This document shows, piece after piece, positions 1-8,238 of a stretch of DNA of 64,000 nucleotides (within the stretch, counting starts at the first letter, position 1; the number at the start of each line of letters is the position of its first letter). The notes below the pieces were generated by a model. The model was not told where the DNA came from and did not search any database. It worked only from the letters and a program-made list of their open reading frames with translations. The position numbers and the translations under genes are program-made. This DNA comes from JAWRCU01 sp033542235 (GTDB lineage: Bacteria > Pseudomonadota > Alphaproteobacteria > Rhizobiales > Rhizobiaceae). The stretch covers positions 248,001 to 312,000 of the forward strand of contig NZ_JAWRCU010000001.1 in the NCBI RefSeq assembly GCF_033542235.1, given 5' to 3'.

Positions 1-1057
1 CCGCCCACTTCTTCTGGGTCTCGTCCTTGATGAACCACTCCAGGAATTTGAAGGCCTCTTCCTGGTTCTTCGAGTAGGAGACGATCGAGATGCCCTGCCC
101 GCCGAGCGCGGCGAACTGGTCGCCATCCGGGCCGGGCGGGTTGGCGAAGAAGCCCGTCCCCTTTGCATTCGGGTTGGAGGCCTCGTTGATGAGCGCCGGG
201 AAGAAAGCGAAGTAGTTCATGCTCATCGCAGCCAGGTTCTCGGTGATGGCCTGGTTGTCTTCGACGAAGAATGACTTCGCCCAGCCGGGAGGCGCGAACT
301 TGTAGAGCTCCTTGTAAGCCTCCAGCGCGGCAACGGCCTTGTCGGAATTGACGATGCCGTCGACCTTGTAATTCGCGTAATCGCCAAGCTCGCCACCGTA
401 GGAGAAGAGCGCGTTTTCGAAGCCCATTGCCATCGCGTCATAGGAATTGTCCGTATAGATCGCGATGCCGTACCTCTTCTGGTCAGGCCGGTAAAAGAAC
501 TCCGCGATGTCGCGCAGCTGCTTCCAGTCCTTCGGCACATCCAGATCATAGCCGTATTTGGCCTTGAACGCTTCCTTCTCCTTGGGATCTTCGAACCAAT
601 CCTTGCGATAGGACCAGCCGACGGCATCGCCCTCGGCCGGGATCGACCAGTATTTGCCGCTGTTGCCCGGATATTCGGAATAGAACTTCACGGTAGCCGG
701 AGCCATGGTCTCGAGGACCTTGTTCTTTTTGACAAAATCCGTGAGGTCCACATAGTGACCGCCTTCGGAGGCGGCGCCGAGCCATTGCGAGTCACCCACG
801 ATCAGGTCGTAGGCATCGCCCTTGGCATTGAATTCGGCGAAGGCCTTGGTCTGGAAATCCGACCACGGCGTGGTCTCCACCGTCACCTTGACGCCAGTTT
901 CCTTCTCGTACTCGTTGGCGAGTTCCTGCAGGTAGTTCGACGGATCCCACTCCGCCCAGAAAATCGTGAGTTCCTGCGCATTGGCTGCATGAACGGAAAT
1001 ACCGCCAGCCAAGGCCAAGCTCGCCCCGGCCAGCAGGCCGGTTATTGTCTTGCGCAT
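1..1057 (-). CDS. Sugar ABC transporter substrate-binding protein (3' end outside window)
   Basis: Periplasmic binding protein of the carbohydrate-uptake class (family 1, MalE-like). About 352 codons are visible and the gene runs off the left edge. The ATG at 1057 follows a good Shine-Dalgarno (GGGAGGA). Residues 1-27 form a signal peptide without a lipobox (hydrophobic GLLAGASLALAGG, then HAANA), and the mature part begins QELTIFWAEWDPSNYLQEL, typical of the family. The visible end (DETQKKWA) lies in the C-terminal lobe, so little is missing. Permease and ATPase genes are probably downstream, beyond the window. Two TGGTNNNACCA palindromes lie upstream. The actual sugar cannot be told from the sequence. 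Confidence 0.9.
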   Translation of the reverse strand, partial: MRKTITGLLAGASLALAGGISVHAANAQELTIFWAEWDPSNYLQELANEYEKETGVKVTVETTPWSDFQTKAFAEFNAKGDAYDLIVGDSQWLGAASEGGHYVDLTDFVKKNKVLETMAPATVKFYSEYPGNSGKYWSIPAEGDAVGWSYRKDWFEDPKEKEAFKAKYGYDLDVPKDWKQLRDIAEFFYRPDQKRYGIAIYTDNSYDAMAMGFENALFSYGGELGDYANYKVDGIVNSDKAVAALEAYKELYKFAPPGWAKSFFVEDNQAITENLAAMSMNYFAFFPALINEASNPNAKGTGFFANPPGPDGDQFAALGGQGISIVSYSKNQEEAFKFLEWFIKDETQKKWA

Positions 1058-1228
1058 TGTGTTCCTCCCTTGTGCGCACCTACCGTATGAGACGGCCGGC
1101 GTCGGTCGCCGGTCCAGGTAGTCCTCCGTGCCGTAGTTTGCGGGGTTCAGCCGATCCGGTCGCCCGGCCCCCGCTGGCCCCGAACAGATCGTGGCTCCTC
1201 AACCCCGTTCCGCTCCTCCTGCCCAATC

Positions 1229-1239
1229 TGGTATTACCA
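1229..1239. promoter_or_regulatory. Putative GntR/FCD-type operator 1
   Basis: TGGTATTACCA is a perfect dyad fitting the TNGTNNNACNA pattern bound by FadR/FCD-class GntR repressors. It lies about 170 bases upstream of the binding-protein start codon. The regulator itself is not visible in the window, so assignment is by motif only. Confidence 0.4.
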
Positions 1240-1400
1240 ATTTCCGACTTCCGTCAAGCGCTTTCTTGTGTGGCATCCGGCGCGAAAAGGCGGAATTCAA
1301 CGCGGCTTTTCTTCGCTTTTCTTCCATTTGTTCCGGTTTTGACCAGAGAACGAAAGACGGGACTCGGATTTGATGGTATTTTTTTCGGAGCTCCCATAAA

Positions 1401-1417
1401 AACTGGTCCAACCAGTT
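1401..1417. promoter_or_regulatory. Putative GntR/FCD-type operator 2
   Basis: AACTGGTCCAACCAGTT is a perfect 7-3-7 palindrome containing TGGTCCAACCA, the same TGGTNNNACCA class as the site at 1229. It lies just past the stop codon of the TetR gene. Two matching operators in one gap support a shared regulator acting on the transporter operon. Confidence 0.4.
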
Positions 1418-1444
1418 GAAGCAAGCCGTCGCAGCTCACTGGCG

Positions 1445-2098
1445 CTATTTTTCTCCATCTTCCCCACTTTCTCCTTGCCTGACGGCCGCCTCCACCAGTG
1501 AACGGGCTACCCATTGCGCCACCGACAGCGTCTCAGCGCTGTCCAGGCCCCAAATGTCCTTCAACACGATCAGCACCTCGACCCCGAAGACGAGCGAAAG
1601 CGCCTGAACCAGCCGCTCGAACTCAGGCTCGCTGAGTTTGCATTTCAAGGGCGCCAAAGCATTTTTCAAAAGCTCGACCCGACGACCCCGATTGAACTGC
1701 GGCTCGGTGCCGAGCGTGCCGGCGTGACGCTGCGCCCACTGCTCGATCGACAGCTTGAGGGCTGCCTTGAAAGTCGCCTCGAAGGCTTCGATTCGGGGCA
1801 TCGCAACATCCAGCAGATCGGCGATCCGCTCTACGGCATCCGTCGAGTCCGACCGCCATCCGAGAATGGGACCAAGGCCCTCGCCGACAACAGCCTGGAC
1901 GAGCGCCGCCTGGCTTGGGAAGTAGCGATAGGCCGTGGCCCTCGAGACGCCTGCCGCTTCCGCCACCTCGCTCACGGAAGGCGTGACACCCGCCTGCATC
2001 AGCCGACTGGCAGTGGCGAGCATCAGCCGTCTTGTGCGGGCCCGCGGCCCACGTTCCGCGGCTGCATCTATTCTGGTTTCTTGACGTGAGACAGGCAT
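1445..2098 (-). CDS. TetR/AcrR family transcriptional regulator
   Basis: One-component repressor of 217 residues from the chosen ATG. The N-terminal helix-turn-helix spans roughly residues 19-65 (RTRRLMLATASRLMQ, SVSEVAEAAGVSRATAYRYF), classic for TetR; the remainder is an alpha-helical ligand-binding domain with no family-specific signature I can read. ATG at 2122 (MRRAYHID...) or a further upstream start are alternatives; none has a clear Shine-Dalgarno. The gene is divergent from the Tm-1-like gene, and an inverted repeat overlapping its own start is a likely operator, suggesting autorepression and control of the neighbouring pair. The ligand is unknown. Confidence 0.88.
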   Translation of the reverse strand: MPVSRQETRIDAAAERGPRARTRRLMLATASRLMQAGVTPSVSEVAEAAGVSRATAYRYFPSQAALVQAVVGEGLGPILGWRSDSTDAVERIADLLDVAMPRIEAFEATFKAALKLSIEQWAQRHAGTLGTEPQFNRGRRVELLKNALAPLKCKLSEPEFERLVQALSLVFGVEVLIVLKDIWGLDSAETLSVAQWVARSLVEAAVRQGESGEDGEK

Positions 2099-2120
2099 AT
2101 CAATATGGTATGCGCGTCTC
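2088..2120. promoter_or_regulatory. Inverted repeat, probable TetR operator
   Basis: Arms GAGACAGGCATA (2088-2099) and TATGCGCGTCTC (2109-2120) are complementary at 10 of 12 positions around a 9-base spacer. The dyad lies in the divergent gap between the TetR gene and the Tm-1-like gene and covers the likely tetR start codon, the expected place for an autoregulatory site. Confidence 0.45.
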
Positions 2121-2162
2121 ATCAAAAAGCAACGATCATACGGAATATTTCGGGGCGGGCGG

Positions 2163-2198
2163 CCGGAGCCAACGGCAGGGGATGACTGTTGGCTCCGG
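2163..2198 (+). promoter_or_regulatory. Perfect stem-loop before the Tm-1-like gene's ribosome binding site
   Basis: CCGGAGCCAAC (2163-2173) and GTTGGCTCCGG (2188-2198) form a perfect 11-base-pair inverted repeat with a 14-base loop. It ends one base before the AGGAGG ribosome binding site at 2200-2205. It could be a leader hairpin affecting translation, or a second protein-binding site; it does not resemble the dyad at 2088. Confidence 0.4.
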
Positions 2199-2208
2199 TA
2201 GGAGGACG

Positions 2209-3411
2209 ATGGCAAAGCGTGTCTATGTCGTCGGCACGGCCGACACGAAGGGGGACGAACTCGGCTTTCTCGCCGACAAGGTGGCCGCTCTGGGCTCCGA
2301 AGTCCTGCGCGTCGACATCGGCACAGGAGCGCCGCCGACTGTCGCCGTCGACATTACGGCAGACGAGGTCGCCGCTCACCACCCAGACGGGGTCTCGGTT
2401 GTGCTCGGCGGGGACGACCGCGGCATAGCAGTAGCGGCCATGGCCGAGGCATTTGCCCGCTTCACCGAGACGCGCACCGACATGGCCGGCATCGTTGGTA
2501 TCGGCGGCGGGGGCGGCACGGCCATCATCACGGCAGGCATGCGGCGCCTGCCGCTGGGACTGCCGAAGATCATGGTGTCGACCCTCGCATCCGGTGACGT
2601 CGCCCCGTATGTCGACGTCTCGGACATTATCATGATGCCGTCGGTCACCGACATGGCTGGTCTCAACAGGCTGTCGCGCGTGATCCTGTCGAATGCCGCG
2701 CAGGCGATCGCCGGCATGGCAAGGGCTCCTGCCCCAGCAGCGGAAGGCAAGCCGGCGATCGGCCTTACGATGTTCGGCGTCACGACCCCTTGCGTAACCG
2801 CAATCGCCGAGAGATTGCGCGACGACTACGACTGCATGGTCTTCCATGCGACCGGCACGGGCGGCCGCGCAATGGAAAAGCTTGCCGACAGCAGGCTCCT
2901 CGCAGGTGTCATCGATATCACCACGACGGAGGTCTGCGACCTTCTTTTCGGCGGCGTGCTACCGGCGACCGAAGATCGCTTCGGCGCCATCGCGCGCACC
3001 GGACTGCCCTTTGTCGGCTCGGTCGGCGCGCTCGACATGGTGAACTTCTGGGCTCCGACGACTGTGCCGAGAAAGTACCGCAAAAGGCTTCTCTACAGGC
3101 ACAATCCCAATGTGACGCTGATGCGCACTTCGGCCGAGGAGTGCATCGCGATCGGCCGCTGGATCGCCGCGAAGCTGAATGCCTGCGAGGGACCGGTGCG
3201 CTTCCTGATCCCGGAAAGGGGCGTATCGGCGCTTGACGTCGAAGGCGGCGCATTCTTCGACGCGGCTGCGGATCACGCACTCTTTTCCACCATCGAAGAG
3301 ACATTTCGGCAGACGGACCGCCGTCGTCTCGTGCGACTGCCTTGGCACGTCAACGACCCGCGCTTCGCCCAAACGGCTGCCGCCCAATTCCGTGAGATCG
3401 CAAAAGGATAG
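2209..3411 (+). CDS. Tm-1-like ATP-binding domain protein (UPF0261 family)
   Basis: A 400-residue protein of the UPF0261/COG5441 family, the bacterial counterpart of the N-terminal half of the tomato Tm-1 resistance protein, for which ATP binding has been shown. Visible family features are the N-terminal VYVVGTADTKGDEL and a glycine-rich GIGGGGGTA near residues 97-107. The ATG at 2209 is fixed by AGGAGG three bases upstream; a longer in-frame extension lacks a ribosome binding site and would cross the operator region. The gene is followed nine bases later by a PEP-hydrolase-family gene, the counterpart of the C-terminal half of Tm-1. The biochemical role in bacteria is not established. Confidence 0.88.
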   Translation: MAKRVYVVGTADTKGDELGFLADKVAALGSEVLRVDIGTGAPPTVAVDITADEVAAHHPDGVSVVLGGDDRGIAVAAMAEAFARFTETRTDMAGIVGIGGGGGTAIITAGMRRLPLGLPKIMVSTLASGDVAPYVDVSDIIMMPSVTDMAGLNRLSRVILSNAAQAIAGMARAPAPAAEGKPAIGLTMFGVTTPCVTAIAERLRDDYDCMVFHATGTGGRAMEKLADSRLLAGVIDITTTEVCDLLFGGVLPATEDRFGAIARTGLPFVGSVGALDMVNFWAPTTVPRKYRKRLLYRHNPNVTLMRTSAEECIAIGRWIAAKLNACEGPVRFLIPERGVSALDVEGGAFFDAAADHALFSTIEETFRQTDRRRLVRLPWHVNDPRFAQTAAAQFREIAKG

Positions 3412-3420
3412 TGGCCGACG

Positions 3421-4266
3421 ATGCCTTCCATACTTCGCAAGAATATCCTCGAGAAATTCCGCAGGATGATAGAGGCGGGCCAGCCTATTGTCGGCGGCGG
3501 TGCCGGTACGGGCATATCGGCCAAGGCGGAGGAAGCCGGCGGCATCGACCTGATCATAATTTATAATTCGGGCCGCTATCGTATGGCCGGTCGCGGCTCG
3601 GCAGCCGGTCTGCTGGCCTATGGCAATGCCAACGAGATCGTCAAGGAGATGGCCCGCGAGGTGCTGCCGGTGGTGAAAGCGACACCGGTGCTCGCGGGTG
3701 TCAACGGAACCGATCCGTTTGTGCTGATGGAGCCGTTCCTCGGCGAGCTGAAAGCCATGGGCTTTTCTGGAGTCCAGAACTTCCCGACGATCGGCCTGTT
3801 CGACGGGACGATGCGGCAGAGCTTCGAGGAAACCGGCATGGGCTACGGGCTCGAGGTCGACATGATCGCGCTCGCCCACAAGCTCGATCTTCTGACCACG
3901 CCTTATGTTTTCAACACCGACGAAGCCAAGGCGATGACCAAGGCCGGCGCCGATATCATCGTCGCCCATATGGGCGTCACTACCGGGGGCACGATCGGCG
4001 CGACCTCGGCGAAGTCGCTGGACGACTGCGTGAAGGAGGTGGACGCCATTGCCAAAGCCGCGCGGTCGGTGCGCACGGACGTGATCGTGCTCTGCCACGG
4101 CGGGCCGATCTCGATGCCGGAGGATGCGCGCTACATGCTCGAACGCGTCGAAGGGCTGAACGGCTTCTATGGCGCGAGCTCGATGGAGCGGCTGCCGGCC
4201 GAACGAGCAATCGCCGAGCAAACCAGAAACTTCAAGTCTATCGAACGCGGATCAACGCCCGCCTGA
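3421..4266 (+). CDS. Phosphoenolpyruvate hydrolase family TIM-barrel protein
   Basis: A 281-residue predicted TIM-barrel protein (PEP_hydrolase family, COG5564). Recognisable segments are GGGAGTGISAKAEEAGGIDL at the N-terminus, GVQNFPTIGLFDG, DIIVAHMGVTTGGTIG and HGGPISMPED. It begins nine bases after the Tm-1-like gene and is almost certainly cotranscribed with it. In plant Tm-1 the two modules occur in one polypeptide, so a joint function is likely. The annotated hydrolase activity of the family is tentative, and I infer only an enzyme acting on a small phosphorylated or carboxylated metabolite. Confidence 0.88.
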   Translation: MPSILRKNILEKFRRMIEAGQPIVGGGAGTGISAKAEEAGGIDLIIIYNSGRYRMAGRGSAAGLLAYGNANEIVKEMAREVLPVVKATPVLAGVNGTDPFVLMEPFLGELKAMGFSGVQNFPTIGLFDGTMRQSFEETGMGYGLEVDMIALAHKLDLLTTPYVFNTDEAKAMTKAGADIIVAHMGVTTGGTIGATSAKSLDDCVKEVDAIAKAARSVRTDVIVLCHGGPISMPEDARYMLERVEGLNGFYGASSMERLPAERAIAEQTRNFKSIERGSTPA

Positions 4267-4343
4267 CCTGTTCCTTGATTTGGCGCAAGGCGGGGAGCGC
4301 GGCGCTGGCATAACAGGTGCCGGATGCCGCGTTCGGGCCTGCC

Positions 4344-5615
4344 ATGCTGCAAATCAACACCAACTTGCGTCCAGCCGCAGTCCAGAAGGCGGGACTGGCT
4401 GGAACCGTCCGTTCCATCTGGGTCCATAGATGGTCGATTGTGGGGCTGTTGCTGGCTGTCGGTGTCGTGGCTTGGCTGCTTGCCCGTTGGCTGGTCGGCC
4501 CCGAAGTCGTCGTCTATCCGGTTGTGCGCGGCGATCTGGTCAAGACCGTGGTTGCCAGCGGCCATGTGGAGACCCCTTTCCGCGTCAATATCGCCAGCCA
4601 GATCACCGGCACGGTCCAGGATGTGCTGGTGGACGAGGGGCAGACAGTCAAGCAGGGGCAGCCTCTCATCGCGCTCGAGCCCAGCGAGCTGAAAGCAACG
4701 GTGGTCGCAGCCGAAGGAGCTGTGGCGCAGGCGGAGGCGCGGGTTCGCCAGATGCGCGAACTTACGCTTCCGGCGGCGCAGCAGGCGCTTGAGCAGGCCC
4801 AGGCCACTCTCACCGACGCGCAAGCCGCCTATCAGCGGGCGGAAGACCTTTTCAAAGGGGGATTCGGGACCAAGGAGACCCTCGACGGTGCCACCAAGAA
4901 CCTCAATGTCGCACGTACCCAAGTCCGGACTGCCGAGCTGCAGGTCTATACCTCGCAACCTGGAGGAAGCGCCTACGTAGTGGCCGAGACCGAGCTTAAT
5001 CAGGCCAACGCGAACCTTGGCACTGCCCGCGCGCGTCTGGGCTATGCAACTATCACGGCTCCACGGGACGGGGTTCTGATCACCCGCAACGTCGAGCGCG
5101 GTGCGGTCGTCCAGCCGGGAACGGCGCTCCTCGTCCTGGCGCCCACCGGAAACATCCAGCTCGTGCTGCAGATCGATGAGAAGAACCTGGGTCTGCTCCG
5201 CATTGGCCAGACTGCGCTGTCGTCGGCGGACGCCTATCCCGACCAGCGCTTCGCTGCCACGCTGACCTACATCAATCCTTCGGTGGACATCACGCGGGCC
5301 TCCGTGCAGGTGAAGCTCACGGTCACCAGCCCGCCTGCCTATCTGCGCCAGGACATGACAGTCTCCGTGGATATTGCAGTCGACCGCCGTCCGTCGACGC
5401 TGATCGTCCCGGCGCGTGCCGTCCACGATTCCACATCCTCCTCTCCCTGGCTGCTGGTCATTCGCAACGGCCGGGCGCGCGAGCAGGCAGTGCAGCTCGG
5501 GCTCCGCGCCAGCGACCAGATCGAGATCCTGAGCGGGCTCACGGCGGGCGAACTCGTCATTCCGGTGGCCGCCGGCGTCATGGCCGGTCAGCACATCCGG
5601 CCGGTCACGTCATGA
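4344..5615 (+). CDS. HlyD/MacA-type periplasmic adaptor subunit of an ABC exporter
   Basis: Membrane fusion protein of 423 residues. An inner-membrane anchor spans about residues 31-48, followed by a split biotinyl-lipoyl-like domain (NIASQITGTVQDVLVDEGQ), an alpha-helical coiled-coil hairpin rich in Ala/Gln/Glu (about 110-200), the second lipoyl half (GYATITAPRDGVLITRNVERG) and beta-barrel domains. The permease start overlaps its stop codon and the ATPase follows, giving a MacAB/DevBCA-like export module. A GTG at 4317 is an alternative start; neither start has a strong ribosome binding site. The substrate is unknown, and no outer-membrane channel gene is adjacent. Confidence 0.88.
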   Translation: MLQINTNLRPAAVQKAGLAGTVRSIWVHRWSIVGLLLAVGVVAWLLARWLVGPEVVVYPVVRGDLVKTVVASGHVETPFRVNIASQITGTVQDVLVDEGQTVKQGQPLIALEPSELKATVVAAEGAVAQAEARVRQMRELTLPAAQQALEQAQATLTDAQAAYQRAEDLFKGGFGTKETLDGATKNLNVARTQVRTAELQVYTSQPGGSAYVVAETELNQANANLGTARARLGYATITAPRDGVLITRNVERGAVVQPGTALLVLAPTGNIQLVLQIDEKNLGLLRIGQTALSSADAYPDQRFAATLTYINPSVDITRASVQVKLTVTSPPAYLRQDMTVSVDIAVDRRPSTLIVPARAVHDSTSSSPWLLVIRNGRAREQAVQLGLRASDQIEILSGLTAGELVIPVAAGVMAGQHIRPVTS

Positions 5616-6838
5616 AACGTTGGCTGACATTCGCCTGGATTGCAGCACTTCGCTTTCTCTCCGAAGGCCGCATGCAGACCGGCTTCATTCTCGGGGGCAT
5701 CGCCATCGGTGTGGGGGTGATCGTCTTCATGTCGGCTATGCTTACCAGCGTGCAGACCAATTTCACCAACCGGGTCCTGACCTCGCAGCCGCAAATCTCG
5801 CTTCAGCCCCCCGACGAAGTTGCCCGTCCGCTGCGGCAGAAGGACGAAGTCATCGAGGCCGCTATCGTGCAGCGTCCGACCCAGCGCGTCCTGTCGCTCG
5901 ATCAATGGCAGACGATCCTTGCCAGGATGCGGGCACGAACCGACGTCCTCATCGCAACACCTTCCGTATCGGGTTCGGCACTCGCCGTGCGTGGCGACGC
6001 GAGCCGTAGCGTCGGCATTCTTGGCATGGAACCCGACGACTATTTCCGGATCGTACGGCTCCCTGACTACATTGTCTCGGGCGAGGCCAGCCTCGGGACG
6101 GACGACATTCTCGTCGGTCTTGACCTGGCAAACGATCTCGGCGCGACGGTCGGCGACAAACTCAACCTCGCAACGGGGAATGGAGGAAACCGTATCCTGA
6201 CGATCAGGGGAATCTTCGATCTCGGCAACAAAGGTGTCAATGAGCGCAACACCTATGTCCAGCTGCGAACTGCACAAAGCTTGCTGAACCTGATCGGCGG
6301 AGTGACCGATATCGCCCTGACCGTGACCGACGTCTATGCGGCAGAAACCGTTGCAAAGGACATCGGGGCCATCCTGCCGGTGAAGGCCGAGAGCTGGATT
6401 GTGACCAATGCCCAATTCTTCACCGCCATCAGAGCGCAGACCCTCTCAAGCCTGCTGATCCGCAGCTTCGTCGGGCTATCGGTGGCTTTCGGCATTGCTG
6501 CTGTCCTCATCGTCTCCGTGCTCCAGCGTTCCAAGGATATCGGTATCCTGCGCGCCATGGGCAGCTCGCGCGGCCAGATATTGCGGATATTTCTCATTCA
6601 AGGTGGCGTTCTCGGGTTCGTTGGCTCGCTGGTCGGATGCGCTCTGGGCGCCGCCGCGCTGTTGGCGTGGCATCGCTATGCCCGCCAGCCGAACGGAGCA
6701 GAACTTTTCCCGCTGATCGTGCAGCCGAGCCTCTTCGTTTGGTCGGCTGTCTTGGCCACCCTCACTGGCGTGATCGCCGGAATAGTCCCGGCCTTGCGCG
6801 CCGCCAGGCTCGACCCTGTGGAGGCGATCCGTGGCTGA
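5612..6838 (+). CDS. ABC exporter permease, FtsX/MacB type
   Basis: A 408-residue permease with the FtsX/MacB layout: transmembrane helix 1 near residues 22-45 (MQTGFILGGIAIGVGVIVF), a large periplasmic domain (about 50-275), then three helices in the last third including SVAFGIAAVLIVSVLQRSKDI, with the coupling motif KDIGILRAMGSSRGQI after it. The C-terminus PALRAARLDPVEAIRG is the standard MacB_PCD/FtsX ending. The start codon overlaps the adaptor stop (ATGA) and the stop overlaps the ATPase start, so the three genes form a tight operon. Likely a type VII ABC mechanotransmitter working with the adaptor and an outer-membrane channel. Confidence 0.9.
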   Translation: MKRWLTFAWIAALRFLSEGRMQTGFILGGIAIGVGVIVFMSAMLTSVQTNFTNRVLTSQPQISLQPPDEVARPLRQKDEVIEAAIVQRPTQRVLSLDQWQTILARMRARTDVLIATPSVSGSALAVRGDASRSVGILGMEPDDYFRIVRLPDYIVSGEASLGTDDILVGLDLANDLGATVGDKLNLATGNGGNRILTIRGIFDLGNKGVNERNTYVQLRTAQSLLNLIGGVTDIALTVTDVYAAETVAKDIGAILPVKAESWIVTNAQFFTAIRAQTLSSLLIRSFVGLSVAFGIAAVLIVSVLQRSKDIGILRAMGSSRGQILRIFLIQGGVLGFVGSLVGCALGAAALLAWHRYARQPNGAELFPLIVQPSLFVWSAVLATLTGVIAGIVPALRAARLDPVEAIRG

Positions 6839-7544
6839 TCTTCTCGTCCTCGAGGGAATCCGAAAATCCTACAATGTCGGCACGCCCGTTGAGACGGAAG
6901 TGCTCCACGGCATCGACATGGTGATCAAGCTCGGCGAATTCGTAGCACTGATGGGGCCTTCGGGCTCCGGCAAAAGCACTCTGCTGAACATCATCGGCCT
7001 GCTCGACCGCCCTACGTCAGGTAGCCTGCTTATCGGCGGCGAAGAGACGACGCAGCTCTCGGATGCGGACCTGACCAAGCTCCGTGCCCACACGATCGGC
7101 TTTGTCTTCCAGTACCATCACCTCATTTCGGCCTTTACCGCACGGGAGAATGTGCTGATGCCGATGCTTGTCGACCGAGGCAGGCCTGATTCCGAAATGG
7201 AGATGCGTGCCGACGAGCTTTTAGACTGGGTCGGGCTCGCCAGGTGGCGTGATAATCGCGCAATGAACATGTCCGGCGGCCAGCAGCAGCGCGTTGCCGT
7301 CGCACGCGCTTTGGCGATGGATCCACTGCTCGTGCTGGCCGATGAACCGACGGGAAACCTCGACACCGCCTCGGCCCGCAGCGTGTTCGAGTTGATGCGT
7401 CGCTTCAATGTAGAGCGCAGCACCACATTTCTGTTCGTCACGCACAATCACGATCTTGCCGACCGCTGCGACCGGATTGTCGAGGTGGTCGATGGCCGAA
7501 TTACCGAGGACCGCGTCAATCCTGAGGGAAAGAGCCGGCGTTGA
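6831..7544 (+). CDS. ABC exporter ATP-binding protein (MacB/LolD-like)
   Basis: A 237-residue nucleotide-binding subunit. Walker A GPSGSGKST is at residues 42-50, Q-loop in FVFQYHHLI, signature MSGGQQQR at about 147-154, Walker B LLVLADEPT with catalytic Glu near 169-177, and the H-loop in FVTHNHD. It starts with GTG at 6831 behind a GGAGG ribosome binding site, overlapping the permease stop by eight bases. It powers the preceding adaptor/permease pair. It belongs to the lipoprotein-release/macrolide-export ATPase group by sequence pattern; the transported molecule cannot be inferred. Confidence 0.93.
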   Translation: MADLLVLEGIRKSYNVGTPVETEVLHGIDMVIKLGEFVALMGPSGSGKSTLLNIIGLLDRPTSGSLLIGGEETTQLSDADLTKLRAHTIGFVFQYHHLISAFTARENVLMPMLVDRGRPDSEMEMRADELLDWVGLARWRDNRAMNMSGGQQQRVAVARALAMDPLLVLADEPTGNLDTASARSVFELMRRFNVERSTTFLFVTHNHDLADRCDRIVEVVDGRITEDRVNPEGKSRR

Positions 7545-7744
7545 TGCAGCAAAGCCCATCTTCTGAACCGGTCCGGCGCCGTCGTTCGCCGTCATTCACG
7601 ATCCAGCTTCACCTCGAAGGGCCACCTAGGCTCGTTCTGCGGAGGTCTGCTATGCGACCCAATTGGCGAGCAACAAGACGATATCGCTGCCTTATACCAG
7701 CAAGAGCCTTGCCGCTGGGGCAGATTCGGTAGATTGTGACAGTA

Positions 7745-8215
7745 ATGAACGTCGTCGCAAACCATACCGCAGTGCCGGAGGACACGCTCCTGCCGCGCGA
7801 CACGCGGCGAGCCTTGCCGATCGCGCTGTTGAGAGCCCGCGAGGCAGTGGTGGCGCGCTTCCGGCCGATCCTTTCGGCGCGCGATGTCACCGAGCAGCAA
7901 TGGCGGGTGATCCGGGTGCTGGCCGAGGATAGCCCACTCGACGCAAGCGAGGTGGCGAATCGGGCCTGCGTGCTCGCGCCGAGCTTGACCCGCATGATCA
8001 AGGCTCTGGAGGACCGCAAGCTCATCACGCGCGAGCGCGACCCGGGCGACGGTCGAAGAATCAGCCTTTCAATTGCACCCGCTGGTCTCGCCATGATCCG
8101 CGAGGTTACGCCCGAGACCTGCGCGATCTATTCCCAAATTGAGGCGCGCTACGGGCGCGAGCACATGGAACGGCTGCTCGATCTGCTGTGCGAACTCGCG
8201 GACCTTAAAGAGTAG
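7745..8215 (+). CDS. MarR family regulator, HpaR-like
   Basis: A 156-residue winged-helix regulator. The N-terminal part (LPRDTRRALPIALLRAREAV, then FRPILSARDVTEQQWRVIRVLAED) and the wing region DGRRISLSIAPAG strongly resemble HpaR, the repressor of homoprotocatechuate degradation. No homoprotocatechuate genes lie nearby, so the target is probably remote or different. A GTG at 7736 is an alternative start. It is transcribed convergently with the MaoC-type gene. The 200 bases upstream show no clear operator. Confidence 0.85.
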   Translation: MNVVANHTAVPEDTLLPRDTRRALPIALLRAREAVVARFRPILSARDVTEQQWRVIRVLAEDSPLDASEVANRACVLAPSLTRMIKALEDRKLITRERDPGDGRRISLSIAPAGLAMIREVTPETCAIYSQIEARYGREHMERLLDLLCELADLKE

Positions 8216-8238
8216 GCCGTTTCTAGCTCGCCGAGGCT

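Larger units (their letters stand above)
1058..1444. other. Intergenic region before the sugar transporter gene
   Basis: 387 bases without a convincing gene, between the 3' end of the TetR gene and the start of the binding-protein gene. It should hold the promoter of the transporter operon. Two palindromes of the form TGGTNNNACCA are visible and are listed separately. Short reading frames here have no recognisable protein character. Confidence 0.6.

Noticed and set aside
1401..1417. Palindrome considered as the same operator as that at 56951-56967
   Set aside because: The half-sites occur in opposite order (AACTGGT...ACCAGTT versus ACCAGTT...AACTGGT), so the recognised sequences differ.
4167..5594. 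A 475-codon open frame antisense to the adaptor gene
   Set aside because: It mirrors the coding frame of the adaptor, has no family sequence and lacks a ribosome binding site; GC-rich DNA commonly yields such shadows.
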